From NCBI GenBank assembly GCA_943330915.2, contig CALQJO020000016.1, positions 1 through 51,705 of the forward strand: 51,705 bases of DNA, read 5' to 3'. This DNA is from Rhodoferax sp. OV413. GTDB lineage: Bacteria > Pseudomonadota > Gammaproteobacteria > Pseudomonadales > Pseudohongiellaceae. The notes under the pieces were generated by a model. The model worked only from the letters and a program-made list of their open reading frames with translations, did not search any database and had not been told where the DNA came from. Position numbers and translations under genes: made by a program. Of the stretch, positions 17,836 through 26,194 are shown piece after piece; within the stretch, counting starts at the first letter, position 1; the number at the start of each line of letters is the position of its first letter.

Positions 17836-18891
17836 TTAGTTTTTTGGTTCAGCCGAAGGCGGTTCGGTCAGCAAAGCCTGCGTAAAGGCAGCCAACTGCT
17901 CCAGTTTTTTCAAAGCAACACCACTGTGAAGAATGGCCTGGGCTTTTTTGACACCGGAGGGCAAGTCGTCACACAGATTGGCGGCATAGATGGCGGCGCC
18001 AGCATTCAGCGCCACAATGTCGCCGGCCGCCTCATTCTCATAAGTCAACGCCTGTCTGACCATGGCCAGACTCTCTTGTGGTGAATTGACTTTCAGCATG
18101 TCAAAACCATCGCGTTGAACCATGCCAAAGTCAGCGGGCTGCACAGTGTAAGCAACCAGCCGTCCATCTCTTAACTCCCCAATGCGGGTGGGCGCGGAAA
18201 TGCTTATCTCATCCAAGCCGTCATCCGAGGACAACACCAGCACATGATGACTACCCATGGATTTGAGTACTTGCAGGATGGGATCAATCCACGCCGCATC
18301 GAATACCCCCAGCACCTGGTTGGGAGCACCTGCCGGGTTAGTCAGCGGGCCAAGCATGTTAAAAATAGTGCGCACACCTATTTCTTTGCGTGGCCCAATC
18401 ACATGTTTCATGGCGCTGTGATGACCCGGTGCAAACATAAACCCAACGCCAACCTGCTCAACACATTGTGCAACCTGAGCCGGTGTCATGTTCAGACGCA
18501 CACCCGCTGCCTCCAGCAAGTCTGCGCTGCCACTTTTACTGGTGGCGCCGCGATTACCGTGTTTGGCAACCCGGGCTCCCGCGCAGGCCGCCACCATGGC
18601 CGCTGACGTAGAAATATTAAAGGTGTCGGTGCTGGTGCCTCCGGTTCCGCAGGTATCGACCAGGTGAGCATCTGGCGGCAACAGCACCGGTGTTGCCAAT
18701 GAACGCATGGTTCTGGCAGCCCCCAACAGCTCCGGGGTTTTGATGCCTTTCATCTGCAGAGCAACTAAAAAAGCGGCTATCTGCGCGTCCGTGCACTGAC
18801 CGGTCATCAGTTCACGCATCAGTGATGCCATTTCCTCAGCGCTTAAATCACGTTCTGCGCACAAATGGCGTATGGCTTGTTTTATATCCAT
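17836..18891 (-). CDS. trpD: Anthranilate phosphoribosyltransferase
   Basis: Transfers phosphoribose from PRPP to anthranilate. The 351-residue product has the N-terminal helical domain and the glycine-rich DTCGTGGTSTDTFNIST loop near residue 82. KHGNRGATSKSGSADLLEA and RTIFNMLGPLTNPAG are further family motifs, and DEIS lies later. It starts two bases after the trpG stop, and both belong to the same leftward operon with trpC. Confidence 0.98.
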   Translation of the reverse strand: MDIKQAIRHLCAERDLSAEEMASLMRELMTGQCTDAQIAAFLVALQMKGIKTPELLGAARTMRSLATPVLLPPDAHLVDTCGTGGTSTDTFNISTSAAMVAACAGARVAKHGNRGATSKSGSADLLEAAGVRLNMTPAQVAQCVEQVGVGFMFAPGHHSAMKHVIGPRKEIGVRTIFNMLGPLTNPAGAPNQVLGVFDAAWIDPILQVLKSMGSHHVLVLSSDDGLDEISISAPTRIGELRDGRLVAYTVQPADFGMVQRDGFDMLKVNSPQESLAMVRQALTYENEAAGDIVALNAGAAIYAANLCDDLPSGVKKAQAILHSGVALKKLEQLAAFTQALLTEPPSAEPKN

Positions 18892-18893
18892 GA

Positions 18894-19475
18894 TTATTTG
18901 CCCTGCAAAAAATTCCTGAATAACTGATGACCGTGTTCACTGAGAATTGACTCGGGGTGGAACTGCACCCCCTGTAGATCCAAGGTTTTATGGCGCACAC
19001 CCATAATCTCGTCCAGAGCGCCATTTTCCAGTTCGGTCCAGGCGGTGATTTCAAGACACTCGGGCAGCGTGGTTTTATCAATCACCAACGAGTGATAGCG
19101 GGTAGCCGTGAACGGGCTGGGCAGATCGCAGAAAACCCCGCTACTGTTATGAAACATCGCCGACAACTTGCCATGCATCACTTGCCGGGCACGAATCACA
19201 TGCCCGCCGTAGGCCTGACCAATCGCCTGATGCCCGAGGCACACACCCAATAAGGGTATCCGCCCGGCAAACGTCTTGATCACATCCAGCGAAACACCCG
19301 CTTCCGTCGGTGTGCAGGGCCCCGGAGAGATCACTATTTTCTCGGGGCTCAGTGACTCAATCTGCGCCAGGGTGATAGCGTCATTACGGTATACCTGCAC
19401 ATCAGCACCCAACTCACCAAGATATTGCACGATGTTGTAGGTAAATGAGTCGTAATTGTCGATCATCAGGATCAT
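18894..19475 (-). CDS. trpG: Anthranilate synthase component II (glutamine amidotransferase)
   Basis: Supplies ammonia from glutamine to TrpE, and often also to PabB. The 193 residues show the class I amidotransferase triad: Cys in [11 protein letters not shown], and His and Glu in [29 protein letters not shown] is the N-terminal signature. Its partner trpE lies 7.5 kb away at 26936-28459. GGAG lies ten bases before the ATG. No leader peptide or attenuator rich in Trp codons was seen upstream. Confidence 0.97.
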   Translation of the reverse strand: MILMIDNYDSFTYNIVQYLGELGADVQVYRNDAITLAQIESLSPEKIVISPGPCTPTEAGVSLDVIKTFAGRIPLLGVCLGHQAIGQAYGGHVIRARQVMHGKLSAMFHNSSGVFCDLPSPFTATRYHSLVIDKTTLPECLEITAWTELENGALDEIMGVRHKTLDLQGVQFHPESILSEHGHQLFRNFLQGK

Positions 19476-19573
19476 GAAAAGGGGTCTCCGTAAAATCAGG
19501 CTGCATTTTCGCTGAAATCGTGCTCAACTTAAACCTTGATGATCAATCTGCTGCAAAAGAAGGACGAGACATC

Positions 19574-20044
19574 ATGACTGGCCTCACCAGTTTCGAAAAT
19601 GCCGCGCATGTTATGGAAGAGTTGATCGCAATCCATGACCATCTGGCCGAGCTTTATCAGCGCCTGCAAGAGTCTACCAGCCCGTTGGGCGCCATGTTTC
19701 TTGAGCAGTTATCTTCAAGGGAGAAAAAGCAGTCAGACACTCTTGAACGCTATGAGGATTCCGCTCCAGTGAAGGTATTAAAAACCTGGATACAGATTCC
19801 CTTCCCCGGCGATCCAGACAAGTTCCTTGCCGCCCTTGAACGCGATCTGCCCGAACAACTGTCAACTAATGACATTTATGAACTGGCCAATAAAGCGGAT
19901 GAATTTATCATCAGGCTGCTTGAACATCTGCATGAACGCTGCGAAACAGCCGACGTCAAAAAATTATTTGAGAACCTGCTTGCCGGCGAAAAAATTGAGC
20001 AGATTGCCCTGAGCAAGGCCTACAACTCGCTGCGCGAAATGTAG
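19574..20044 (+). CDS. Ferritin/rubrerythrin-like helical protein of unknown function
   Basis: A 156-residue, mainly helical, acidic protein that I do not recognise as a named family. The helix pattern resembles a ferritin-like four-helix bundle: MEELIAIHDHLAELYQRL, FLEQLSSREKKQSDTLERY, NKADEFIIRLLEHLHERC and FENLLAGEKIEQIAL. In rubrerythrins helices 2 and 4 carry E-x-x-H iron ligands; here those places read EKKQ and EKIEQ, so the usual di-iron site looks incomplete. ATG 19574 follows AAGGACGAG and is preferred to the longer frame from 19520. It is divergent from trpG and converges on the radical SAM gene. Confidence 0.6.
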   Translation: MTGLTSFENAAHVMEELIAIHDHLAELYQRLQESTSPLGAMFLEQLSSREKKQSDTLERYEDSAPVKVLKTWIQIPFPGDPDKFLAALERDLPEQLSTNDIYELANKADEFIIRLLEHLHERCETADVKKLFENLLAGEKIEQIALSKAYNSLREM

Positions 20045-20068
20045 CTAACGGCGCGCGAACGGCCGCAT

Positions 20069-21049
20069 TCAGGCCGGCGCGCTGCAACTGGCTCCAAACT
20101 TGTAACAGCTGAAACACCGGTGATGTCGCAACATAATGCGCGCCTGCATACTTTCTGCCAGTGTAGCCCCCAGATCATAATCAGGATCGTCATCAACCAG
20201 CGTACACGCATAAACCCGCACACCTTTGTCCGTGTTCACCAGCATACGTGTGTAAGTACACATAAAATGAGAGCGGCTTTGTTGTGTCGGATATTTTTCC
20301 ATACACGCGGTGGTGACTTCTGGACTGCCATCGTCAGTACCGGGGGTGCCAAAATCCGGAAACGCAGTGAAGGGCAACTCTTGAGTGATGCCGTGCTGCA
20401 CGAATATGTCGTGGTAAGCGCGCTCAACTGCAATGCTGTCTTCCTGTAATGCCATCTGCCGGGCGATCGAGACTTTAAAATCGTTGTCCAGCAGCCATTT
20501 GAGACTGTCCAGTGACTCTTTAAAACTGCCCTCACCACGCCCGATGTCGTGCCGGGCAGCATCGGGATAATCCAGACTGATGCGGAAACTGATCGGAAAA
20601 GGGTTACTTTTCAACGGCAGCAACTGGTGGGCGCGCTGCGTCAATACCCGGGTGCCGTTGGTCAGCACAAAACAGGGCCGGAACTGGCTGGCGTAATCCA
20701 GAATATTGGCAAAGTCGCGGATCACAAACGGTTCTCCGCCCGTGAATGAAAACTGCTTCACGCCCATGTCCACGGCTTCGTGGATAAAAGGTTTTAGCAT
20801 TTCCAGTGACATGGCTGGCAGGCGCGTATCACCCGGTTTTGATCCCTCAAGACAGAACGGACAGGCCAGATTGCAGGCGGTTCCGGTGTGAATCCATAAC
20901 TCGTCCAGTCGGTCTGAATCGATGTACCCGCGCGCATCACCCTTGCGGGTAACCATCCAGCTGTCTTGGTGTCTTGGCGATATCAGCGAGATGACCGGGA
21001 TAAGATCGCGGGTTTTTGTGTTGTCACTTTCCGTTGTCGAGGTGCTCAC
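20069..21049 (-). CDS. Radical SAM protein with C-terminal Cys cluster, substrate unknown
   Basis: A 326-residue radical SAM enzyme. The 4Fe-4S/SAM motif is CNLACPFC at about residue 59, followed by the SAM-contacting FTGGEPFV and VLTNGTRVL. Further Cys occur at VTTACMEKY, HFMCTYTR, VYACTLVDDD and, at the very end, RCFSCYKFGASCS, which suggest a second cluster as in SPASM/twitch proteins. The start is GTG. It diverges from the photolyase gene across 123 bases. No precursor peptide or obvious partner lies beside it, so no reaction is assigned. Confidence 0.82.
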   Translation of the reverse strand: MSTSTTESDNTKTRDLIPVISLISPRHQDSWMVTRKGDARGYIDSDRLDELWIHTGTACNLACPFCLEGSKPGDTRLPAMSLEMLKPFIHEAVDMGVKQFSFTGGEPFVIRDFANILDYASQFRPCFVLTNGTRVLTQRAHQLLPLKSNPFPISFRISLDYPDAARHDIGRGEGSFKESLDSLKWLLDNDFKVSIARQMALQEDSIAVERAYHDIFVQHGITQELPFTAFPDFGTPGTDDGSPEVTTACMEKYPTQQSRSHFMCTYTRMLVNTDKGVRVYACTLVDDDPDYDLGATLAESMQARIMLRHHRCFSCYKFGASCSAPA

Positions 21050-21099
21050 GGTGATGTTTATTCCCCTGTTTTTGCGTCACAGTGCTGGCTGATATCCGG

Positions 21100-21130
21100 T
21101 TGATCTTTAACATGCCCCGGCGCGTAGAAT
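21100..21130 (+). promoter_or_regulatory. Possible promoter for the photolyase gene
   Basis: TTGATC (21100-21105) and TAGAAT (21125-21130) are separated by 19 bases, longer than ideal, and end 42 bases before the likely start. This is only a weak candidate. Confidence 0.3.
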
Positions 21131-21172
21131 GGTACACCTTTATCCTCACCAGACTCACCCGGAGTTTTTATC

Positions 21173-22699
21173 ATCGCTACACCCGATCTGGCACACCCCC
21201 CTCATACGCAGCGCAGCATCGTCTGGTTTCGCCAGGATCTTAGGCTAAGTGACAATCCTGCACTGATGGCAGCCGCTGCCGCCGGCTCGGTGGTTCCGGT
21301 TTATGTTCTGGATAACATCAATGCCGGCGACTGGGCTATGGGTGGCGCCAGCCGCTGGTGGTTACATCACTCACTGACTGCGCTCAATGCGTCCCTGGAC
21401 GGTAAACTCCTGGTACTGAAAGGCGATGCGCTGGCGCTGATTCCAGTATTGGCAAGGCAACTCAATGCCACCCAGGTTGTCTGGAATCGCTGTTATGAAC
21501 CCTGGCGCGTGCAGCGTGATAAGCGCATCAAGGAGCAACTGCTGCAACAAGGTACCGCAGCACACAGCTTTAATGGTTCGCTATTGTGGGAACCCTGGCA
21601 GGTTCTTAAAGAAGACCAGACACCTTACAAGGTCTTCACGCCGTTTTTCCGTCGTGGCTGCATGAAAGCCGCGGCACCTGCACTGCCGATGCCAACCCCC
21701 TCAAGACTGGACCTGCTGGATGCTCAGCTGATCAGCGGCGATAACCAAGACAGCGCCTCGCAGTTAGCACTGACAGGCCTGACCGGAGATGCGGGCATTG
21801 GCGCCCTGAAGTTGCTGCCTGTCATTACTTGGGACGCGGGCCTGCAGGCACGCTGGAAGGTTGGCGAAAAGGCCGCCAACCACAGACTGATGCACTTTTT
21901 GCAGCATGGCATTCGTGGTTACAAGGAAGGCCGCAACTTTCCTGCCCGGGAAAATGTCTCCGGTTTATCCCCTCATCTGCACTTTGGTGAGATATCACCG
22001 CGGCAGGTGTGGCATGAAGCGCTTGCAGCTGGTCTGAGTGGCGGGCATGAAAACGACCTGGATTGTTTTCAGTCGGAACTGGGCTGGCGGGAATTTTCTT
22101 ACGGGCTGCTGTTCCACAACACTGCGTTACCAAGGCGTGCCATTCAGACGCGCTTTGAGCACTTTCCCTGGCAAAAGAACCCACCCCTTTTAAGCGCATG
22201 GCAACGCGGCGAAACCGGTATACCGCTTGTCGACGCCGGCATGCGCGAACTCTGGCAAACCGGATACATGCATAACCGCGTGCGTATGGTCACAGGCTCC
22301 TTTCTGGTGAAGAACCTGCTCACGCATTGGCATGACGGTGAAGACTGGTTCTGGGATTGCCTGGTCGATGCGGATCTTGCCAGTAACTCGGCGAGCTGGC
22401 AGTGGATTGCCGGATGCGGTGCCGATGCCGCGCCGTACTTCCGGGTGTTTAATGCCGTGACTCAAAGTGAGAAATTTGATGCCGATGGTGAGTATTTGCG
22501 CCGTTACATGCCAGAACTCGCCAGACTGCCAGAGAAGTACATTCATGCGCCGTTTATGGCGCCAGATTCGGTGCTGCGAGCTGCTGGCGTAAAGCTGGAT
22601 GGCAACTATCCAAGACCTGTTGTGGATTTAAAGCATTCCCGAGAGCAGGCGCTGGCAGCATTCAAATCCCTCACAGCTGGCGCTAGTGCAGAGGTTTAA
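21173..22699 (+). CDS. phrB: Deoxyribodipyrimidine photolyase (CPD photolyase/cryptochrome family)
   Basis: Light-driven repair enzyme that splits UV-made pyrimidine dimers. The conserved N-terminus SIVWFRQDLRLSDNPAL lies upstream of the first ATG (21266), so that ATG is not the start. The antenna domain is followed by the FAD domain with EGRNFPARENVSGLSPHLHFGEISPR, FQSELGWREFSYGLL, TGYMHNRVRMV, and DADLASNSASWQW near the end. Between the upstream in-frame stop at 21125 and 21266 there is no ATG, GTG or TTG. GGAG at 21161-21164 points to ATC 21170 or, with better spacing, ATC 21173, giving 508 residues. CTG 21188 is another option. A sequencing error is possible. Confidence 0.9.
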   Translation: MATPDLAHPPHTQRSIVWFRQDLRLSDNPALMAAAAAGSVVPVYVLDNINAGDWAMGGASRWWLHHSLTALNASLDGKLLVLKGDALALIPVLARQLNATQVVWNRCYEPWRVQRDKRIKEQLLQQGTAAHSFNGSLLWEPWQVLKEDQTPYKVFTPFFRRGCMKAAAPALPMPTPSRLDLLDAQLISGDNQDSASQLALTGLTGDAGIGALKLLPVITWDAGLQARWKVGEKAANHRLMHFLQHGIRGYKEGRNFPARENVSGLSPHLHFGEISPRQVWHEALAAGLSGGHENDLDCFQSELGWREFSYGLLFHNTALPRRAIQTRFEHFPWQKNPPLLSAWQRGETGIPLVDAGMRELWQTGYMHNRVRMVTGSFLVKNLLTHWHDGEDWFWDCLVDADLASNSASWQWIAGCGADAAPYFRVFNAVTQSEKFDADGEYLRRYMPELARLPEKYIHAPFMAPDSVLRAAGVKLDGNYPRPVVDLKHSREQALAAFKSLTAGASAEV

Positions 22700-22745
22700 C
22701 GTCGTGAACAGCGCTTAATCTGCGCTGGAAGCTTACGAACCATAA

Positions 22746-23792
22746 TCACTCCGCGTCGCCTTCATAAATAATTTTCCAGCCATCATCGGTCTGCTGCCAC
22801 AGTTGTTCTCTCCAGCCGTACCGGTCGTAATTATTGCTGCGGTAACGCTGGAAAAAGCGCGCCGTTACCAGCCCTTGATCACGGGGATCCGCTATCAGGC
22901 TCACATCAGAAATTTCAACAAAAATATGGGTTTTGCTGCGATTCTCATAAGTCATATTGGATGACCACGCCTGAAAATCGCTCGTCAGATCAGAGAAATT
23001 TACACTGTAATGGGACAGGTAGGCTTCAGTGTTGATGGCAGCCCAATCGCTGCGCCACTGCTCAAATGCCACACTGAGACTGGCCTGCTGAAGCGCCAAT
23101 TTGTCGGCAGACTCCCATTTGATGTCGTCCTCGGACAACACAATGTAAGTTGCCCCAGTCTGAATGTAACCCGTCAGCGTGTTGAAACTGTTGTTGTCCA
23201 CCACAACACATCCGTCTGAATCCATCAACGGGCGCTGGTCGACATGCTTGGGAAGGCCGTGTAGCCAGATGCCATGACCGGTGCGCTTGAGCAAGCGGTC
23301 ATGCGCGTTGGGATAGTTGAGCGGGAACGCGCCATTACCATAAAAATCATCCAGACCGAGGTCTTCAATAAAACTGGTCAGGCGGTAAACTCCGATGGGC
23401 GTGAGCTTGTCGCCTTCAATTTCTTTACCGTAACCATTTTTTCCAATAGAGGTCGGAATAATTTTGATGGTGTTCAAACCACCGTGATTCTGTCGCTCCA
23501 TCACATGCAGACGGCCGCTCTTGAGCTCCACCCACAGCAGGTAGCGCTGATGGTCGGCAAGCTTCAGGACGCCCTGTGGTCTTTGTGGCTCAAGCAGAAT
23601 CTGCTCCCGCCCAAAACCCACATCACTCGTTTCAACCAGCGTGGACATTCTGTTTTCAGTCGAGTTAATCGAAAGAGCAGGGAATGCGCCCGCCTGTGCA
23701 AACAATTTTGGGGATGAAAACGACAACATAACCAATACAAACCACACAGCACTGGTGCTGTCAGTTGATTTGCTTTTGGTTGATTTTGTCAC
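22746..23792 (-). CDS. Periplasmic L,D-transpeptidase (YkuD) with C-terminal NTF2-like domain
   Basis: Secreted enzyme expected to form or edit 3-3 peptidoglycan cross-links or attach proteins to the wall. A signal peptide (about 1-33, ending LFAQA) is followed by a YkuD domain with GDKLTPIGVYRL, His178 in IWLHGLPKH and the nucleophile Cys195 in SDGCVVV. The last ~110 residues form an NTF2-like domain (W-x(3)-W, AYLSHYSVNF, TDDGWKIIYEG), the arrangement of Cds6-type transpeptidases as I recall them. GTG 23792 is chosen because AGGTGG lies six bases upstream; TTG 23816 is the longer alternative. It is divergent from an ATPase that carries the same kind of C-terminal domain. Confidence 0.87.
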   Translation of the reverse strand: MTKSTKSKSTDSTSAVWFVLVMLSFSSPKLFAQAGAFPALSINSTENRMSTLVETSDVGFGREQILLEPQRPQGVLKLADHQRYLLWVELKSGRLHVMERQNHGGLNTIKIIPTSIGKNGYGKEIEGDKLTPIGVYRLTSFIEDLGLDDFYGNGAFPLNYPNAHDRLLKRTGHGIWLHGLPKHVDQRPLMDSDGCVVVDNNSFNTLTGYIQTGATYIVLSEDDIKWESADKLALQQASLSVAFEQWRSDWAAINTEAYLSHYSVNFSDLTSDFQAWSSNMTYENRSKTHIFVEISDVSLIADPRDQGLVTARFFQRYRSNNYDRYGWREQLWQQTDDGWKIIYEGDAE

Positions 23793-24041
23793 TGAAGACC
23801 ACCTGAAGAATTGCAAGCTGGAGGGAAACTACACAAAGAACCCACGATAGGCAAGAACTTGGGGACTGCCTTTAAAGTAACCGCCGGACAATATGTGAAG
23901 AATTGTCAATTTTCCCGGGCATTTCTGGGTAAGATACTGACTGCGCAACCGAGTCGCTTATTTTACCCATCGCCTCGGGAGCGCAGGCAACATTGTTTAC
24001 AATACCGATGTCGTCAAGACTCAAAAGACCATGGGGACATG

Positions 24042-25361
24042 ATGTACTGCGCAGAAGAACCTTATGGCCATGTGTTGCGGCAACTCAAGGCTCAGCTTGG
24101 CAAGCCAGAATTTTTTGTCCGCCTGACCGGTAAAAAAGGTAGCGGCAAATCAGCCTTACTGGAACAGATCGTCGGGTATTACACTGAACACGGCTACCTG
24201 GCCCGCTATTTTCCGACCAGTCCGGACTCACCGATGGCACTGAGAAGTGCGCTGCGCAAAAGCTTCGGTCTGGAACAGGCGCATAATTTCCAACGCAGCC
24301 TGCAGGAACACTTGGTCAGCGAAGCGCTGCATCACAAAGGCATTGTGCTCATCTTTGATGATTGCCACCTGATGAGCAACGCCACCCTGCTCGAACTGAC
24401 CAAACTGACCGATATCCAGTTCAACAACAGCGGCATGCTCTGCCTGATCATAGGCGCATGCGACACCCTTGATAGCAGGCTCAATCGTGATCATGAACTC
24501 AGACCGGTGCTGCAGCGCATCACCCTGAGCACACACCTGAAAGCCATGGATAAAAGAGCTTGCACCTTATTTCTCAGGACGTTTTTTGATGCAGCGGGTC
24601 AGCAGGATCTTGATATTGACGCAGCTGCGCAGACACTGCTCTACAACGCGAGCAAAGGCTTTCCGCATTACCTGTCAGAGGTCGCTGCATTATGCTCAAA
24701 CCTTTACCGGACGAAGGAATTGAGCTCACCGATCAGAAAATCTGATCTTGCTCAGGTGTTAAGACATCCATCCCTGGCCGCGCGAGGACTGTCCCGTAAG
24801 AGGCCAGCACTTCCTCGCAGCATTATGGTTTCCGCAGCCGCACTGGCGTTAATGGCAACCGCATGGATCAGTCAGTTATCAACGCCCCCTGTTGAACCGG
24901 CAGCACTTTCATCCATCTCAGCGGATGCCGCCGACAACAAGAGTCTGGCTGAGATAACCGAGGAGCTGGTGTCGCCGGCAGATGAGCAAACAGTTGCGAG
25001 CACCCCAGGCGTGTTATCGCCAGAGCAAACTCTGAGCAACTGGGTTACTGCCTGGCAGTCTCGCCAACTAGATGCTTACTTTTCTTTTTATCATTCTGAT
25101 TTTTTCCCGCGCGGGTTTGACTCGGTCAGCGCCTGGCAGGAAAACCGCAGACGCAATATCGGCAACCGCGACTGGATTCAGATGCAAGTATCCGAACTGA
25201 GCACCAACACTATTGCCGAGCGCGTCACAGAATTGCAGTTCTGGTTGTTGTACCAATCAGCCGCCTACAGCGATCGCACACACAAGAAAATCATCATGCG
25301 ACTGACGGATGACGGCTGGCAGATCACTGAGGAGATAAATCTGGAAATCATCCATTTATGA
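24042..25361 (+). CDS. ExeA/GspA-like AAA ATPase with one membrane helix and a periplasmic NTF2-like domain
   Basis: A 439-residue inner-membrane protein. Residues 1-258 form an AAA ATPase with Walker A GKKGSGKS (30-37) and Walker B IVLIFDD (101-107), resembling ExeA/GspA ATPases. One membrane helix lies at about 261-278, an acidic linker at 279-325, and an NTF2-like domain at 331-439 (NWVTAWQSRQLDAYFSFYH to TDDGWQITEE). ExeA normally ends in a peptidoglycan-binding domain, so here that part appears replaced. The C-terminal domain resembles that of the divergent L,D-transpeptidase. The start is ATG 24042 or 24039; the 76 codons upstream in frame look non-coding. The function is not known; a role in wall remodelling is inferred. 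Confidence 0.78.
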   Translation: MYCAEEPYGHVLRQLKAQLGKPEFFVRLTGKKGSGKSALLEQIVGYYTEHGYLARYFPTSPDSPMALRSALRKSFGLEQAHNFQRSLQEHLVSEALHHKGIVLIFDDCHLMSNATLLELTKLTDIQFNNSGMLCLIIGACDTLDSRLNRDHELRPVLQRITLSTHLKAMDKRACTLFLRTFFDAAGQQDLDIDAAAQTLLYNASKGFPHYLSEVAALCSNLYRTKELSSPIRKSDLAQVLRHPSLAARGLSRKRPALPRSIMVSAAALALMATAWISQLSTPPVEPAALSSISADAADNKSLAEITEELVSPADEQTVASTPGVLSPEQTLSNWVTAWQSRQLDAYFSFYHSDFFPRGFDSVSAWQENRRRNIGNRDWIQMQVSELSTNTIAERVTELQFWLLYQSAAYSDRTHKKIIMRLTDDGWQITEEINLEIIHL

Positions 25362-25367
25362 GCTTGT

Positions 25368-26015
25368 TTATAACAAACCCAGATTAATGGCCCTTAATAC
25401 CGCCTGAGTCCGATCGCGCACGCCGAGTTTTTCGAGGATGGACGACACCTGATTTTTAACCGTGCCCTCCGATTTATGAATGGTCCGGGAAATTTCGCGA
25501 TTACTGAAACCGCCCGCCATCAGGCGCAGCACTTCGACCTCTTTGTCACTGAGCGACTCAGGTGCGACCAGATTGTCAAAGCGTGGTTCCATTGACGATA
25601 AGCCTTTGAGAATTCGCTCGGTAATGGCTGGCTGCACCAGTGTGCCACCGGCGTATACACTTTCGATGGCGCCAACAAGGCTGTTCAGCGAAACATCCTT
25701 CAACAGATAACCTTTAGCGCCGGCCTGCATGCCCTCCAGCACCAGCTGACTGTCGTCAAAGGTGGTCAGGATAATACTGGGCACCATGCAACCGGCCGCA
25801 CGCATGGCATGCAAGGCATCAATGCCAGTCATTTTTGGCATGCGGATATCCATCAGCAGCACATCGGGCCTGAACTTCTGGATACCCTCAACCACCTGAC
25901 TGCCGTCTCCTACCTGACCCACCACGTCGATGCGTTCACTGAGCTCCAGCAAACTGCAGATACCCAATCGAACCAGATTCTGGTCTTCTGCCAGCATGAC
26001 ACGGATTTTGTTCAT
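25368..26015 (-). CDS. NarL/FixJ-family response regulator (orphan)
   Basis: Two-component transcription factor of 215 residues. The receiver domain has the acidic pair AEDQ near residue 10, phosphoacceptor Asp in LLMDIRMPKMTG near residue 56, and the switch residues TTFDD and K in GYLLKDV. The C-terminal LuxR-type HTH contains LSDKEVEVLRLMAGGFSNREIS and SEGTVKNQVSSILEKLGVRDR. No histidine kinase gene lies in this window. It converges on the ATPase gene with six bases between and diverges from the membrane protein at 26195. Confidence 0.93.
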   Translation of the reverse strand: MNKIRVMLAEDQNLVRLGICSLLELSERIDVVGQVGDGSQVVEGIQKFRPDVLLMDIRMPKMTGIDALHAMRAAGCMVPSIILTTFDDSQLVLEGMQAGAKGYLLKDVSLNSLVGAIESVYAGGTLVQPAITERILKGLSSMEPRFDNLVAPESLSDKEVEVLRLMAGGFSNREISRTIHKSEGTVKNQVSSILEKLGVRDRTQAVLRAINLGLL

Positions 26016-26194
26016 GTACCGAGTGATCTCTTATGGATAAGTGTTGCTGAGTATGCCAGCTGATTATGGCACAGGCGCACGCCAAGGTCGTATAGGCCTT
26101 TAGTAACCGCGCCTGAGATTGCTTTAGTCACTGGACAGGCGCTGACAGCTCTGTCAGGGTAGTGACAAGGACAAGATAGCAAAAGGAGACGTTG

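Noticed and set aside
22709-22727. Hairpin CAGCGC/GCGCTG between the photolyase and L,D-transpeptidase genes
   Set aside because: The stem is only six base pairs and no T-run follows on either strand, so it is not a convincing terminator.
23811-24038. Upstream in-frame extension of the ATPase gene (76 codons)
   Set aside because: Its sequence looks non-coding, has no domain, and overlaps the 5' end of the divergent transpeptidase gene region; the start near 24042 fits the ATPase family.
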